Part shown: positions 48,779 through 57,522 of the stretch, piece by piece
Numbering within the stretch: position 1 is the first letter of the stretch
Layout of the letters: each line of letters starts with the position of its first letter
Translations under genes and position numbers: made by a program
The notes under the pieces: model-generated
What the model was told of the DNA's origin: nothing
Databases searched by the model: none
Seen by the model: the letters and a program-made list of their open reading frames with translations, nothing else
NCBI RefSeq assembly: GCF_020990385.1
Contig: NZ_CP087598.1
Span: 1,718,001-1,782,000 of the forward strand
DNA from: Paracoccus sp. MA
Lineage (GTDB): Bacteria > Pseudomonadota > Alphaproteobacteria > Rhodobacterales > Rhodobacteraceae
Length of the DNA: 64,000 nt
Direction of reading: 5' to 3'

Positions 48779-51700
48779 GTGACTTGGCGGGGCCGGCCGG
48801 CGCTTTCTTGGGGCACCACCATCGAGCTGCCACAAGCGAAACCCGCAATGCGTTACCGTCACGTCGCAACCTATATCGGCCCGCAATCGCCCTTCGTGAC
48901 CAATATCACGGACCTGAAGACCTTTGCCGGGCCGAATGGCCATGCCCTCTACAGCGTGACCCATGTCGGGGGCGGGATCGCCGCCTACCGCATCACCTCG
49001 GCCGACCAGCCGATCGAGATGATGGGCGCCCAGCCTCATGCCGCCGCGCTGCGCTATGCCGGCACCCCCGGCGCCAGCATCGTCACGCTGAACGGCGGCC
49101 CGGTGCTGTTCGGCACCGGGCTGCGCGAGGCGCTCGGCCACGGCATCCGGCTGGGGTCCGAGGGCGATTTTCGCGACGGCGCGCAATTGCTGGGGCCGGG
49201 GGGGCTGCCGGGCGACGTGATCCGGCTGGGGCAGTTCCAGACGCCGCAAGGCAGCTTCCTCTATTCGGCGCGCGACGGGCAGACCGCCTTCGACATCTGG
49301 CGCCTGGCCGGAGACGGCTCGATCAGCCATGTCACCCGCGCGGCGCTGCCGCTGGGCTCGGGCGTCCAGGGCACCGAGATCGACGACATGCTGGTCGCCA
49401 GGCTGGGCGACCGCAGCTTCATCGTCTCGGCCTCGGCCACCGGCAATTACGTCGCGGTGCAGATGGTCCATGCCGACGGCACGGTCGGCACGGCGCAGAT
49501 GATCTGGTCCTATCGCGGGCTGGGCATGGACCAGCCCAGCCACCTGGGCACGGTCACGGTCAACGGCGTGACCTGGCTGGTGGTGGCCTCGGCGCAAAGC
49601 TCGTCGCTGACGACGATGCGGCTGACCTATGGCGGCGAGCTGCTGCCGGTCGATCACGTCATCGACGAGCTGACCACCCGCTTCGCCGGCGCCACCGCGC
49701 TTGAGACCCTGACCCTGGACGGCCGCGGCTATGTCTTCGTCGGGGGCGGCGACGACGGCATCAGCGTCTTCACCCTGCTGCCCGACGGCCGGCTGATGCA
49801 CCTGACGACGCTGGTCGATACCGACGACCGGGCGCTGGCCGACGTCTCGGCCATCTCGGCGGTGGCGATCGACGGCAGGATCGCGCTTTTCGTCTCCTCC
49901 CGCACCGAAAGCGGCATCACGCAATTCGTCTTCGAGCCGGGCGGGACCGGCCTTACCCGGGTGGTGGGCGCGGGCCGGCAATCCGGCACCGAGGGCGGCG
50001 ACATGATGCAGGCCGGCGCCGAGACGAGCAGCATGGACGGCGGCGCCGGGGACGACATCCTGATCGCCGGCAGCAATCCGGTGCAGATGACGGGCGGCGC
50101 CGGCGCCGACGTCTTCGTGCCGATGGAGGTCAACGGCAGGATCACCATCACCGATTTCGAGCCGGGCGTGGACCGGCTGGACCTGTCCTTCCTGGGCATG
50201 GTCCGCAGCACGGCGCAGCTGGTCTTCAGCCCGCAAAGCTATGGAATCAAGATCTTTTACGGAAATTCGGTAATCTGGATCATGACACGCGACAACACGA
50301 TGCTCCAGGCGAGCGCCTTCGACAATTCGCTTTTCCCGGTCGCGCATTACGCGCCGCCCGACATGCGCACCGTGGTGGTCGGCACCGCGCGCAACGACAC
50401 GCTGAGCGCCGGGCGCAACGGCTCGACCGTGCACGGCCATGCCGGCGACGACCTGCTGCTGGGCGGGCCGGGCAATGACATTCTGCACGGCGCGCTTGGC
50501 AGTGACACGCTGCAGGGGGGTGCAGGCAACGACACGCTCTATGGCGGGCAGGGCAACGACCGGCTGATGGGCGGGCCGGGGGACGACCGGCTGTTCGGAG
50601 GGCTTGGCAACGATACGCTGTTCGGCGGGCTTGGCAACGACACCCTGCGCGGCGAGGCGGGCAATGACGTGCTGCGCGGCGAAGGCGGCAACGACACCCT
50701 GATCGACCTGCTGGGCCAGAACACGCTCTGGGGCGGCGACGGCAATGATTTCCTGCAGACCGGCCCCGGCAACGACCAGCTTTACGGCGAGGCGGGCAAC
50801 GACACCCTGATCGGCGGCGCCGGCTTCGACTATCTGTTCGGCGGCCCAGGCAATGACAGCCTGCTGGGCGGTCCCGGCAACGACACGCTGATCGGCGGCA
50901 TCGGCAACGACTATCTGTTCGGCGGCATCGGCAATGACAGCCTGGACGGCGGCGCCGGCGATGACACGCTGTTCGGCGCCGAAGGCCACGACCTGCTGCT
51001 GGGCCGCGAGGGCAACGACGCGCTGCATGGCGGCCAGGGCCACGATACGCTTCACGGCCATCAGGGCAACGACCTGCTGCACGGCAATGAAGGCCATGAC
51101 CTGCTGTTCGGCGGCATCGGCAACGACACGCTTTACGGCGGCCCGGGCAATGACACGCTGCATGGCGAGCCGGGCGATGACATGCTGGTGGGCGGTCCCG
51201 GCCACGACAACCTCTTCGGCGGCGCGGGCAACGACACGCTTTACGGTGGCGACGGTCACGACCTGCTGGAGGGCGGAGAGGGCGACGACGTGCTTTACGG
51301 CGAGGCCGGCAACAACACCCTGCGCGGCGGCGCCGGCAACGATTCGCTGCTGGGCCAGGCCGGCAGCGACTGGCTGCAGGGCGACGAGGGCAATGACACG
51401 CTCTACGGTTTCCGGGGCAGCGACACGCTGGAGGGCGGGCTGGGCGATGACCTGCTCAACGGCGGCGAGGGCGACGACCTGCTTTACGGCGGCCCGGGCC
51501 ACGACACGCTGATCGGCGAGCGGGGCAATGACAGCCTGTTCGGCGAGGCCGGCGACGACCGGCTCGGCGGCGGCGACGGCCACGACCGGCTCGACGGCAG
51601 CGAGGGCGATGACACGCTGGAGGGCGGGCGCGGCGCGGATACGCTGATCGGCGGGGCCGGCGCCGATGTCTTCGTCTTTTCCGGCTTGGACAATCTGGAC

Positions 51701-51937
51701 GGCAGCACCGACGTCATTCTGGACTTCACCCCGGGCGAGGACCGCATCGATCTTTCCGGGCTGAACCTGACCTTCATCGGCGGCGACGCGTTCTCGGGCG
51801 CCGGCCAGGTCCGCGCCGACTGGTCGACGCCCGATGCGCATCGGCTGCTGGTCGATCTGGACGGCGACGGCCGCGCCGAGCTGACCATCGAGCTGGGTGC
51901 GCTGGCGCAACTGGACGCCTCGGACCTGTTGCTCTAG
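48779..51937 (+). CDS. Large RTX calcium-binding secreted protein
   Basis: The 1052-residue protein has an N-terminal part (to ~420) with repeated propeller-like segments (e.g. VLFGTGLREALGHGIRLG, GVTWLVVASAQSSSLTTMRL), an RTX-type C-terminal beta domain (ADVFVPMEVNGRITITDFEP), and a 46-unit RTX nonapeptide array at residues 554-967 (GGxGNDxLx). The C-terminus (VILDFTPGEDRIDLSG to the end) is typical of type I secretion signals. There is no N-terminal signal peptide. The start is GTG 48779 or ATG 48848. It probably binds Ca2+ on folding outside the cell. It is divergent from rmlC and ends tail-to-tail with kpsM. Function unknown; surface-layer, adhesin or matrix roles are possible. Confidence 0.88.
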   Translation: MTWRGRPALSWGTTIELPQAKPAMRYRHVATYIGPQSPFVTNITDLKTFAGPNGHALYSVTHVGGGIAAYRITSADQPIEMMGAQPHAAALRYAGTPGASIVTLNGGPVLFGTGLREALGHGIRLGSEGDFRDGAQLLGPGGLPGDVIRLGQFQTPQGSFLYSARDGQTAFDIWRLAGDGSISHVTRAALPLGSGVQGTEIDDMLVARLGDRSFIVSASATGNYVAVQMVHADGTVGTAQMIWSYRGLGMDQPSHLGTVTVNGVTWLVVASAQSSSLTTMRLTYGGELLPVDHVIDELTTRFAGATALETLTLDGRGYVFVGGGDDGISVFTLLPDGRLMHLTTLVDTDDRALADVSAISAVAIDGRIALFVSSRTESGITQFVFEPGGTGLTRVVGAGRQSGTEGGDMMQAGAETSSMDGGAGDDILIAGSNPVQMTGGAGADVFVPMEVNGRITITDFEPGVDRLDLSFLGMVRSTAQLVFSPQSYGIKIFYGNSVIWIMTRDNTMLQASAFDNSLFPVAHYAPPDMRTVVVGTARNDTLSAGRNGSTVHGHAGDDLLLGGPGNDILHGALGSDTLQGGAGNDTLYGGQGNDRLMGGPGDDRLFGGLGNDTLFGGLGNDTLRGEAGNDVLRGEGGNDTLIDLLGQNTLWGGDGNDFLQTGPGNDQLYGEAGNDTLIGGAGFDYLFGGPGNDSLLGGPGNDTLIGGIGNDYLFGGIGNDSLDGGAGDDTLFGAEGHDLLLGREGNDALHGGQGHDTLHGHQGNDLLHGNEGHDLLFGGIGNDTLYGGPGNDTLHGEPGDDMLVGGPGHDNLFGGAGNDTLYGGDGHDLLEGGEGDDVLYGEAGNNTLRGGAGNDSLLGQAGSDWLQGDEGNDTLYGFRGSDTLEGGLGDDLLNGGEGDDLLYGGPGHDTLIGERGNDSLFGEAGDDRLGGGDGHDRLDGSEGDDTLEGGRGADTLIGGAGADVFVFSGLDNLDGSTDVILDFTPGEDRIDLSGLNLTFIGGDAFSGAGQVRADWSTPDAHRLLVDLDGDGRAELTIELGALAQLDASDLLL
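50438..51679 (+). repeat. Tandem array of 46 RTX nonapeptide units (27-bp period)
   Basis: Forty-six consecutive 9-residue units of the GGxGNDxLx type run without a break. In seven or so units the usual Asn-Asp is His-Asp (GHD). One unit near the middle is degenerate (LLGQNTLWG). The array encodes a parallel beta-roll that binds calcium at the turns. Confidence 0.92.
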
Positions 51938-52752
51938 CGTTCGAGCAGGTCGCGGTGGCTGCGCTCCAGCAGCATCAGGCCCAGCAGCAGCAGCCCGACC
52001 GAGACGCCGATCACCAGCTCGTGGCTGAGATAACGCGCCTCATATGTCGGATAGATGCCTTCGCGCATCAGGCCGACGCAATGGATCAGCGGGTTGAACC
52101 AAAGGAAATCCTGCGCCTGGCTGGGCATGAGGTCATAAAGAAAGAAGATGCCGGACATCAGGAACAGCGGCCGGGTCAGGATCTGCCAGACGCGTTCCCA
52201 GATCGGGAAGGCAGTCATCAGATAGCAGTTCAGCGTTCCGACCCCGACGCCCAGCAGCGTCACCAGCAGCAGCGCCTCGAAGACCGAGGCCAGGTTCACC
52301 ACAACCGGCAGGCGGTAGATCACGAAGATCCCCGAGATCACCAGCGCGATCACCGCGATATGGGTCAGCGCGTTCAGCAGCACCCGCGCGATCAGCGCAT
52401 CGATGAAGGTCACGCTGGGATAGGCCAGGAACGGCCGCGAAAAGCGGATCGACGAGGCGGTCTTGTTGGCCAGGTCGTTGAACATGGCGAAGGGCAGGAA
52501 GCCGGTGGCGTAGAACAGCGGGAAATTCGAGCCCAGCCCGGGGCTGGTCAGCGCCAGGCTGAAGATCACCGACAGCAGCGCCACCCCCAGCACCGGCTCA
52601 AGCACCGCCCAGACATAACCCCCGGCCGAGCGGCCGTAGGTGGTGGCCATCTCGCGCAGCATCAGCGCCGCGACGATCCGCGCCATGCGAAAGCGCGGCC
52701 CGTTGCGGGCGGGGCGCCGGCGACGGCGAATTTTGCGGGATTTGTCGAACAT
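51934..52752 (-). CDS. kpsM: Capsule polysaccharide ABC exporter permease (KpsM-like)
   Basis: This ABC-2 permease would carry capsular polysaccharide or a lipid-linked glycan across the inner membrane. The 272 residues have a basic N-terminus, about six helices, and family motifs (TTYGRSAGGYVWAVLEPVLG, NPLIHCVGLMREGIYPTYEA). Start chosen at ATG 52752 (MFDKSRKIRRRRRP); the longer frame overlaps kpsE. Its TAG stop overlaps the RTX gene's stop in a shared CTAG. It is divergent from kpsE. Confidence 0.9.
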   Translation of the reverse strand: MFDKSRKIRRRRRPARNGPRFRMARIVAALMLREMATTYGRSAGGYVWAVLEPVLGVALLSVIFSLALTSPGLGSNFPLFYATGFLPFAMFNDLANKTASSIRFSRPFLAYPSVTFIDALIARVLLNALTHIAVIALVISGIFVIYRLPVVVNLASVFEALLLVTLLGVGVGTLNCYLMTAFPIWERVWQILTRPLFLMSGIFFLYDLMPSQAQDFLWFNPLIHCVGLMREGIYPTYEARYLSHELVIGVSVGLLLLGLMLLERSHRDLLER

Positions 52753-52833
52753 GTGAACGCAAATACTGGTCTTGGCAGCCGGCAATATGTAACAAATGCA
52801 CGCAAAAGGTAAACCAGCGAAAGCGCCATTGCC

Positions 52834-54432
52834 GTGACCATCCCCTCTGACCCGGCCGGCGGCAAGCCCGGCCAGCCAGCCCGGCCGGCCGGCGATCAGC
52901 AATCCTCGGCGCGTCCCGGCCCGCATCCCGGCCAGGGGGGAATGGCCGGACAGGCGGCCCCGCAAGCCGCGCCGCCGCAACGGCCGTTTCAGGCCGTGCA
53001 GGCAGCCGGCCCCGATCCGCAGCGCCCGCCGGGCCAGCGGCCGCCCGGCCCTCCGCCCCGGAACCACCCGGCGCAAGGCCAGACCGGTCCGGGCCAACCC
53101 CCGCAGGGCCAGCCCGCGCGACCCGCGGGCGCGCCGGGACAGCAGCGCCCGATGGCGCAGGGCAATCACCCCCCGCCCGCCCTGCGTCCGCAAGGACCGG
53201 GACAGGGCCAGCCGATCCCGGTGCGGCCCATGCAGCAGGCCGTGGCGCAGCCCGGCCCCCGGACGATGCCCGGCGCGCCCGCGATCCCGGTCCAGCCGGT
53301 GCGCCCGCCCGTCGGCCTGGCCCGGCCGCGCCGCCGGCACTGGCTGATGCTGGCCTCGTTCCTGGCGCTGGTGGTGCTGCCGACCGCGGTCTGGGCCTGG
53401 TATCTCTGGGTCCGCGCCAGCGACCAATATGTCTCGACCGTCGGCTTCTCGGTCCGCAAGGAACAGGCGACGCCCTCGATCGACCTGCTGGGGGGCCTGG
53501 CCCCCTTCGCGGGCGGCACCGGCGCGTCGGACACGGACATCCTTTATGAATACATCCGCAGCCAGGACATGGTCGAAAAGATCGACGCCCGGCTGGACCT
53601 GCGCGCGCGCTTCTCGCGCGACTGGCCGCATGACTTCGTCTTCGCCTTCGACCCCGAGGACCATATCGAGGATCTGACCGACTACTGGCAGCGCCAGGTC
53701 AAGGTCCTTTACGACAACACCACCGAGCTGATCACCCTGCAGGTCAGCGCCTTCTCTGCGCAGGACGCCCAGGCCATCGCCGCGGCGGTGTTCCAGGAAA
53801 GCTCGGACAAGATCAACCAGCTTTCAACCATCGCCCGCGACGACGCCACCCGGCTGGCCAAGGCCGAGCTGGAAAAGGCCCGCGCCGAACTGACCGAGAC
53901 GCGGCAGGCGATGACCGCCTTCCGCATGCGCTCGCAGATCGTCGATCCCGAGGCGGACCTGGCCGGGCAAATGGGCGTGCTGAGCGGGCTGCAGGCGCAA
54001 CTGGCCGAGGCGCTGGTCGCCCATGACATGCTGCTGGACAATGCCCAGCCCACCGACCACCGCGTCACCCAGTCGCAGCAGAAGATCGACGCCCTGCGCC
54101 GGCTGATCGACGCCGAGCGCGGCAAGTTCGGCGCCGAGGGTCAGGGGCCGTCGGGCGAAAGCTATGCCCAGCTGATGGCCGAATACGAAAAGCTCGCCGT
54201 GGACCGCGAATTCGCCGAGGGCGCCTATCGCTCGGCCCGCATCGCCTATGAGACGGCGCTGGCCGAGGCGCAGCGTCAGGCCCGCTACCTGGCCGCCCAT
54301 ATCGAGCCCAAGGTGGCGCAAAGCTCGACCGAGCCGAACCGGCCCTGGCTGCTGGCCATGGTCGCGGGCATGCTGCTGGCCGGCTGGTCGATCCTGGTCC
54401 TGATCTATTACAGCATCCGCGACCGCGGCTGA
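52834..54432 (+). CDS. kpsE: Capsule export inner-membrane protein (KpsE/CtrB-like) with Pro-rich N-terminus
   Basis: KpsE-type proteins are PCP family adaptors that couple the ABC exporter to the outer-membrane channel. The 532 residues start with about 165 Pro/Gly/Gln-rich residues, unusual in length, then a membrane helix (WLMLASFLALVVLPTAVWAW), a periplasmic coiled-coil region, and a second helix near the C-terminus (LLAMVAGMLLAGWSILVL). The start is GTG 52834, divergent from kpsM. kpsT follows after 3 bp. No KpsD-type channel is in the window. Confidence 0.88.
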   Translation: MTIPSDPAGGKPGQPARPAGDQQSSARPGPHPGQGGMAGQAAPQAAPPQRPFQAVQAAGPDPQRPPGQRPPGPPPRNHPAQGQTGPGQPPQGQPARPAGAPGQQRPMAQGNHPPPALRPQGPGQGQPIPVRPMQQAVAQPGPRTMPGAPAIPVQPVRPPVGLARPRRRHWLMLASFLALVVLPTAVWAWYLWVRASDQYVSTVGFSVRKEQATPSIDLLGGLAPFAGGTGASDTDILYEYIRSQDMVEKIDARLDLRARFSRDWPHDFVFAFDPEDHIEDLTDYWQRQVKVLYDNTTELITLQVSAFSAQDAQAIAAAVFQESSDKINQLSTIARDDATRLAKAELEKARAELTETRQAMTAFRMRSQIVDPEADLAGQMGVLSGLQAQLAEALVAHDMLLDNAQPTDHRVTQSQQKIDALRRLIDAERGKFGAEGQGPSGESYAQLMAEYEKLAVDREFAEGAYRSARIAYETALAEAQRQARYLAAHIEPKVAQSSTEPNRPWLLAMVAGMLLAGWSILVLIYYSIRDRG

Positions 54433-54435
54433 GCC

Positions 54436-55113
54436 ATGATCTGGCTGGAGAACCTGACCAAGGTCTATCGGCTCAAGGGGCGCCGGACCCTGGTCGCGGA
54501 CAACATCAACGCGGTGTTTCCGACCGGGGCCTCGGTGGCGCTTTTGGGCCGCAACGGCGCCGGCAAGTCGACGCTGCTGCGGATGATCGCGGGCACCGTC
54601 TCGCCCACCTCGGGACGGGTGCTGTCGGACGGCACCATCTCGTGGCCGGTGGGTTTCATGGGCAGTTTCCACGGAGAGCTGACCGGGGCCCAGAACGTGC
54701 GTTTCGTCGCCCGGATCTATGGCGTGGACAGCGACGAACTGGTCGATTACGTCGAGGATTTCGCCGAGCTGGGCCAGCATTACCACCAGCCCTTCGGCAG
54801 CTATTCCTCGGGGATGCGCTCGCGGCTGGCGATGGGCACCAGCATGGGCATCCATTTCGACACCTATCTGGTGGACGAGGTCACCAGCGTCGGCGATGCC
54901 GATTTCCGCGCCAAGTCGCAGCGCGTCTTCAACCAGCGCATGGCCAGTTCGGGCGCCATCGTGGTCAGCCACTCCATGCCGATGATCCGCAACATGTGCA
55001 CCATGGGCGCGGTGCTGGATCGCGGACGCCTGACCGTCTTCGACCGGCTCGAAGAGGCGATCGCCCATCACGAGGCCATCCTGCGCGTCCCGCCCGCCCT
55101 GGTCGGGGACTAG
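54436..55113 (+). CDS. kpsT: Capsule export ATPase (KpsT-like)
   Basis: KpsT is the cytoplasmic ATPase that drives KpsM. The 225 residues show Walker A GRNGAGKST, the capsule-type signature YSSGMRSRLAMG in place of LSGGQ, and a Walker B region YLVDEVTSVGD. It lies immediately after kpsE, so kpsE-kpsT form one operon facing kpsM. A hairpin follows downstream. Confidence 0.93.
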   Translation: MIWLENLTKVYRLKGRRTLVADNINAVFPTGASVALLGRNGAGKSTLLRMIAGTVSPTSGRVLSDGTISWPVGFMGSFHGELTGAQNVRFVARIYGVDSDELVDYVEDFAELGQHYHQPFGSYSSGMRSRLAMGTSMGIHFDTYLVDEVTSVGDADFRAKSQRVFNQRMASSGAIVVSHSMPMIRNMCTMGAVLDRGRLTVFDRLEEAIAHHEAILRVPPALVGD

Positions 55114-55177
55114 GCGGGACGGGGCGACGGTCCTGCGCGGATGGTAACGATGCGTCAGAACGGAAGAAGGGTTGAGC

Positions 55178-55197
55178 CCTCCGCCAAAGGGCGGAGG
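55178..55197 (+). terminator. Hairpin after kpsT
   Basis: CCTCCGCC-aaag-GGCGGAGG is a perfect 8-bp stem with a 4-base loop, 65 bp after the kpsT stop. It has no T-run, so it may terminate weakly or protect the transcript end. Confidence 0.5.
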
Positions 55198-55247
55198 TGA
55201 CGCGGCGCCCGCCGCGCGCTAGACGGGTCGAAACAAGGAGGTTTTCC

Positions 55248-55649
55248 ATGGATACCAAGGCCCTGATCGCCGCCTATTACGACGCCTTCAACGCCGGCCG
55301 CACCGACGAGATGCTGGGCTATCTGCATGACGAGATCGAACATCACGTCAACGAGGGCGGCATCCGCCGCGGCAAGGACAAGTTCGCCGAATTCAACGCC
55401 CATATGACCCGCAGCTACCGCGAAGAGCTGACCGACATGGTGATCTTCGCCAACGAGACGGGCGACCGGGCCGCGGCGGAATTCGTGGTCAACGGCACCT
55501 ATCTGGCGACCGACGAGGGCCTGCCCGAGGCGAAGGGCCAGAAATACGTCCTGCCGGCCGGCGCCTTCTTCACCATCCGGGACGGCAAGATCGCGCGGGT
55601 GACGACCTATTACAACCTCGCCGACTGGACGCGGCAGGTCTCGGCGTGA
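55248..55649 (+). CDS. SnoaL-like (NTF2-fold) protein
   Basis: The 133-residue protein begins MDTKALIAAYYDAFNAGRTD and has IEHHVNEGGIRRGKDKFAEF and AGAFFTIRDGKIARVTTYYN, the pattern of SnoaL-like ketosteroid-isomerase-related proteins. Some are isomerases or cyclases; others have no known reaction. AAGGAGG precedes the ATG. Its stop overlaps the GTG of the next gene, so SnoaL, GNAT and nitrilase form a coupled three-gene cassette. Confidence 0.88.
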   Translation: MDTKALIAAYYDAFNAGRTDEMLGYLHDEIEHHVNEGGIRRGKDKFAEFNAHMTRSYREELTDMVIFANETGDRAAAEFVVNGTYLATDEGLPEAKGQKYVLPAGAFFTIRDGKIARVTTYYNLADWTRQVSA

Positions 55650-56227
55650 TCCGCACCGAAAGCCTGACCGGGGATGCCGTGGCCTCCGTGCTGGACGATC
55701 TGGCGCGGCTGCGCATCGCGGTGTTCCGCGACTGGCCCTATCTCTATGACGGCGACCTGGAATACGAGCGCGACTATCTGCGCGCCTATCAGTCGCCCGG
55801 CGCCGTGGTGGTGGCGGCCTGGGACGGCGAGCGCATGATCGGCGCCTCGACCGGCGCGCCGATGGAGGATCACGCCGACGATTTCGCCGCCGCCTTCGCC
55901 GGCCGGCCCGAGCGGCTGGACGAGATCTTCTATTGCGCGGAATCGGTGCTTTTGCCGGACTATCGCGGCCACGGCCTGGGCCACGCCTTCTTCGACGGGC
56001 GCGAGGCGCAGGGCCGCGCGCTCGGCCGCCGCTACAGCGTCTTTTGCAGCGTGATCCGCCCGGCCGACCATCCGCTGCGTCCTGCGGACTATCGCCCGCT
56101 GGACGGGTTCTGGCGCAAGCGCGGCTATGCTCCGCTGCCCGGCGTCGTGGCCGGGTTCGAATGGAAGGACATCGGCGCGGACGCGCCGACCCGCAAACCG
56201 CTGCAATTCTGGATGAAAGAACTGTGA
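55646..56227 (+). CDS. GNAT acetyltransferase next to a nitrilase
   Basis: The 193 residues contain the acetyl-CoA-binding type segment CAESVLLPDYRGHGLGHAFF and RPLDGFWRKRGYAPLPGVVA. It starts at GTG 55646, overlapping the SnoaL stop, and overlaps the nitrilase start. In the Bacillus YhcX type, a GNAT domain is fused to a nitrilase; here the two are separate but coupled. The acceptor substrate is unknown. Confidence 0.88.
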   Translation: MIRTESLTGDAVASVLDDLARLRIAVFRDWPYLYDGDLEYERDYLRAYQSPGAVVVAAWDGERMIGASTGAPMEDHADDFAAAFAGRPERLDEIFYCAESVLLPDYRGHGLGHAFFDGREAQGRALGRRYSVFCSVIRPADHPLRPADYRPLDGFWRKRGYAPLPGVVAGFEWKDIGADAPTRKPLQFWMKEL

Positions 56228-57093
56228 CCCGGACCGTCAAGATCGCCGCCGCGGCCTATCCCTTCGACTGGATGGAGGATTTCGACGCCTATCGCGCCAA
56301 GATCGCCGCCTGGGTCGAGGACGCAGCCGATTGCGACCTGCTGGTCTTTCCCGAATACGGCGCGATGGAGCTGGCCTCGCTGGGCGGGCGCGAAGTGGCC
56401 GGCAACCTCGAAGCCTCGCTGCACGAGGTCGCCCGGCACGAGACCGCGCGCGACGCGCTGCATGCCGAGCTGGCGGCGCGGCACGGGCTGCATATCCTGG
56501 CCGCATCGGGGCCCTGCTTCGAGGGGCCGCGCCCGGTCAACCGCGCGGTGCTGTTCGGCCCCGGGGGCCGGATCGGCCATCAGGACAAGCAGGTGATGAC
56601 CCGCTTCGAGCGCGAGGACTGGGACGTGGTCGGCGCGCCGGGCCTGCGGGTCTTCGACACGCCCGTGGGGCGGCTGGGCGTGCTGATCTGCTATGACAGC
56701 GAATTTCCCTTGCTGGGCCGGGTTCTGGCCGAGGCCGGGGCCGAGATCATCCTGACCCCCTCCTGCACCGACACGGTGGCGGGCTTCAACCGGGTGAAGA
56801 TCGGCGCCATGGCCCGGGCGCTGGAGAGCCAGTGCGTCGTGGTGCAGGCCCCGACGGTGGGCGATGTGGACTGGAACCCGGCCATCGACGAAAACCGCGG
56901 CGCGGCGGCGATCTATGCGCCGCCGGACGGGCTGTGGCCGGAAAGCGGCGTGCTGGCCGAGGGATTGATGGACGTGCCCGGCTGGGTCAAGGCGCCGGTC
57001 GATATGGATCTGGTGGCGGAAAGCCGGCGGAACGGGCGGGTGCTGCCCTTTGCGCATTGGGGCGAGACGGCGGGAGTGCGGGTGGTGGAATGA
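56224..57093 (+). CDS. Nitrilase-superfamily carbon-nitrogen hydrolase
   Basis: The 289-residue enzyme carries the Glu-Lys-Cys triad: E44 in VFPEYGAMEL, K122 in HQDKQVMTRFE and C156 in LICYDSEFP. It would hydrolyse an amide or nitrile in the cytoplasm. The start is GTG 56224, overlapping the GNAT stop; the same frame is open upstream inside the GNAT gene. The GNAT neighbour points to the GNAT-associated nitrilase branch. Substrate unknown. Confidence 0.9.
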   Translation: MTRTVKIAAAAYPFDWMEDFDAYRAKIAAWVEDAADCDLLVFPEYGAMELASLGGREVAGNLEASLHEVARHETARDALHAELAARHGLHILAASGPCFEGPRPVNRAVLFGPGGRIGHQDKQVMTRFEREDWDVVGAPGLRVFDTPVGRLGVLICYDSEFPLLGRVLAEAGAEIILTPSCTDTVAGFNRVKIGAMARALESQCVVVQAPTVGDVDWNPAIDENRGAAAIYAPPDGLWPESGVLAEGLMDVPGWVKAPVDMDLVAESRRNGRVLPFAHWGETAGVRVVE

Positions 57094-57177
57094 GGGACGG
57101 CGCGCAACGCGCGCCTCATTAACCGAATCTTGTGATCTGCTGTTGGAGGATGCCGCGCGGCATATGAGGTTCCCGGC

Positions 57178-57522
57178 ATGAACATGATCCACACGGAAGC
57201 CTATCGAACTGCCTTCAGCGCCTATCTGCGCAAGGGCACGCCGATCCCCCTGTCTCTGAAGCAGGCAGGGACCACGGCACGGTATGTCTGGCGCTGCCAA
57301 GGCGACAATTTTGTGCGACCGGCACATCGTGCCAACGATGGCCGCGTGTTTGCATGGGACAATCCGCCTGATACCGGCCATCCGGGCGAGGATTACAACT
57401 GCCGCTGCGCGGCCGATCCCTATATCCTTGGCGAGACAGAGTTCGCGTTTCACGAATTCACCTCGGACTTCCCGTCCGGCCCGGCTCTGTTGCACAAATC
57501 CCGTCAGGGATTCAGATCGTGA
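57178..57522 (+). pseudogene. MuF-like phage head-domain protein, truncated by an IS
   Basis: About 101 native codons are followed by IS-derived sequence to a stop at 57522. The native part has YVWRCQGDNFVRPAHRANDG, VFAWDNPPDTGHPGED and YNCRCAADPY, the pattern of the Mu protein F/SPP1 gp7 C-terminal head domain (His, Asp, and the NCRC pair). The IS left end begins at 57483. The original C-terminus is lost. Such short MuF proteins are sometimes linked to toxin domains; none is visible here. Confidence 0.7.

Noticed and set aside
50438..51679. Possible CRISPR array
   Set aside because: The 27-bp units are contiguous coding repeats without spacers.
48512..51910. A 1132-codon open frame on the - strand opposite the RTX gene
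   Set aside because: It shows a regular Val/Ala repeat that merely mirrors the RTX 27-bp period; the + strand has the RTX motifs.
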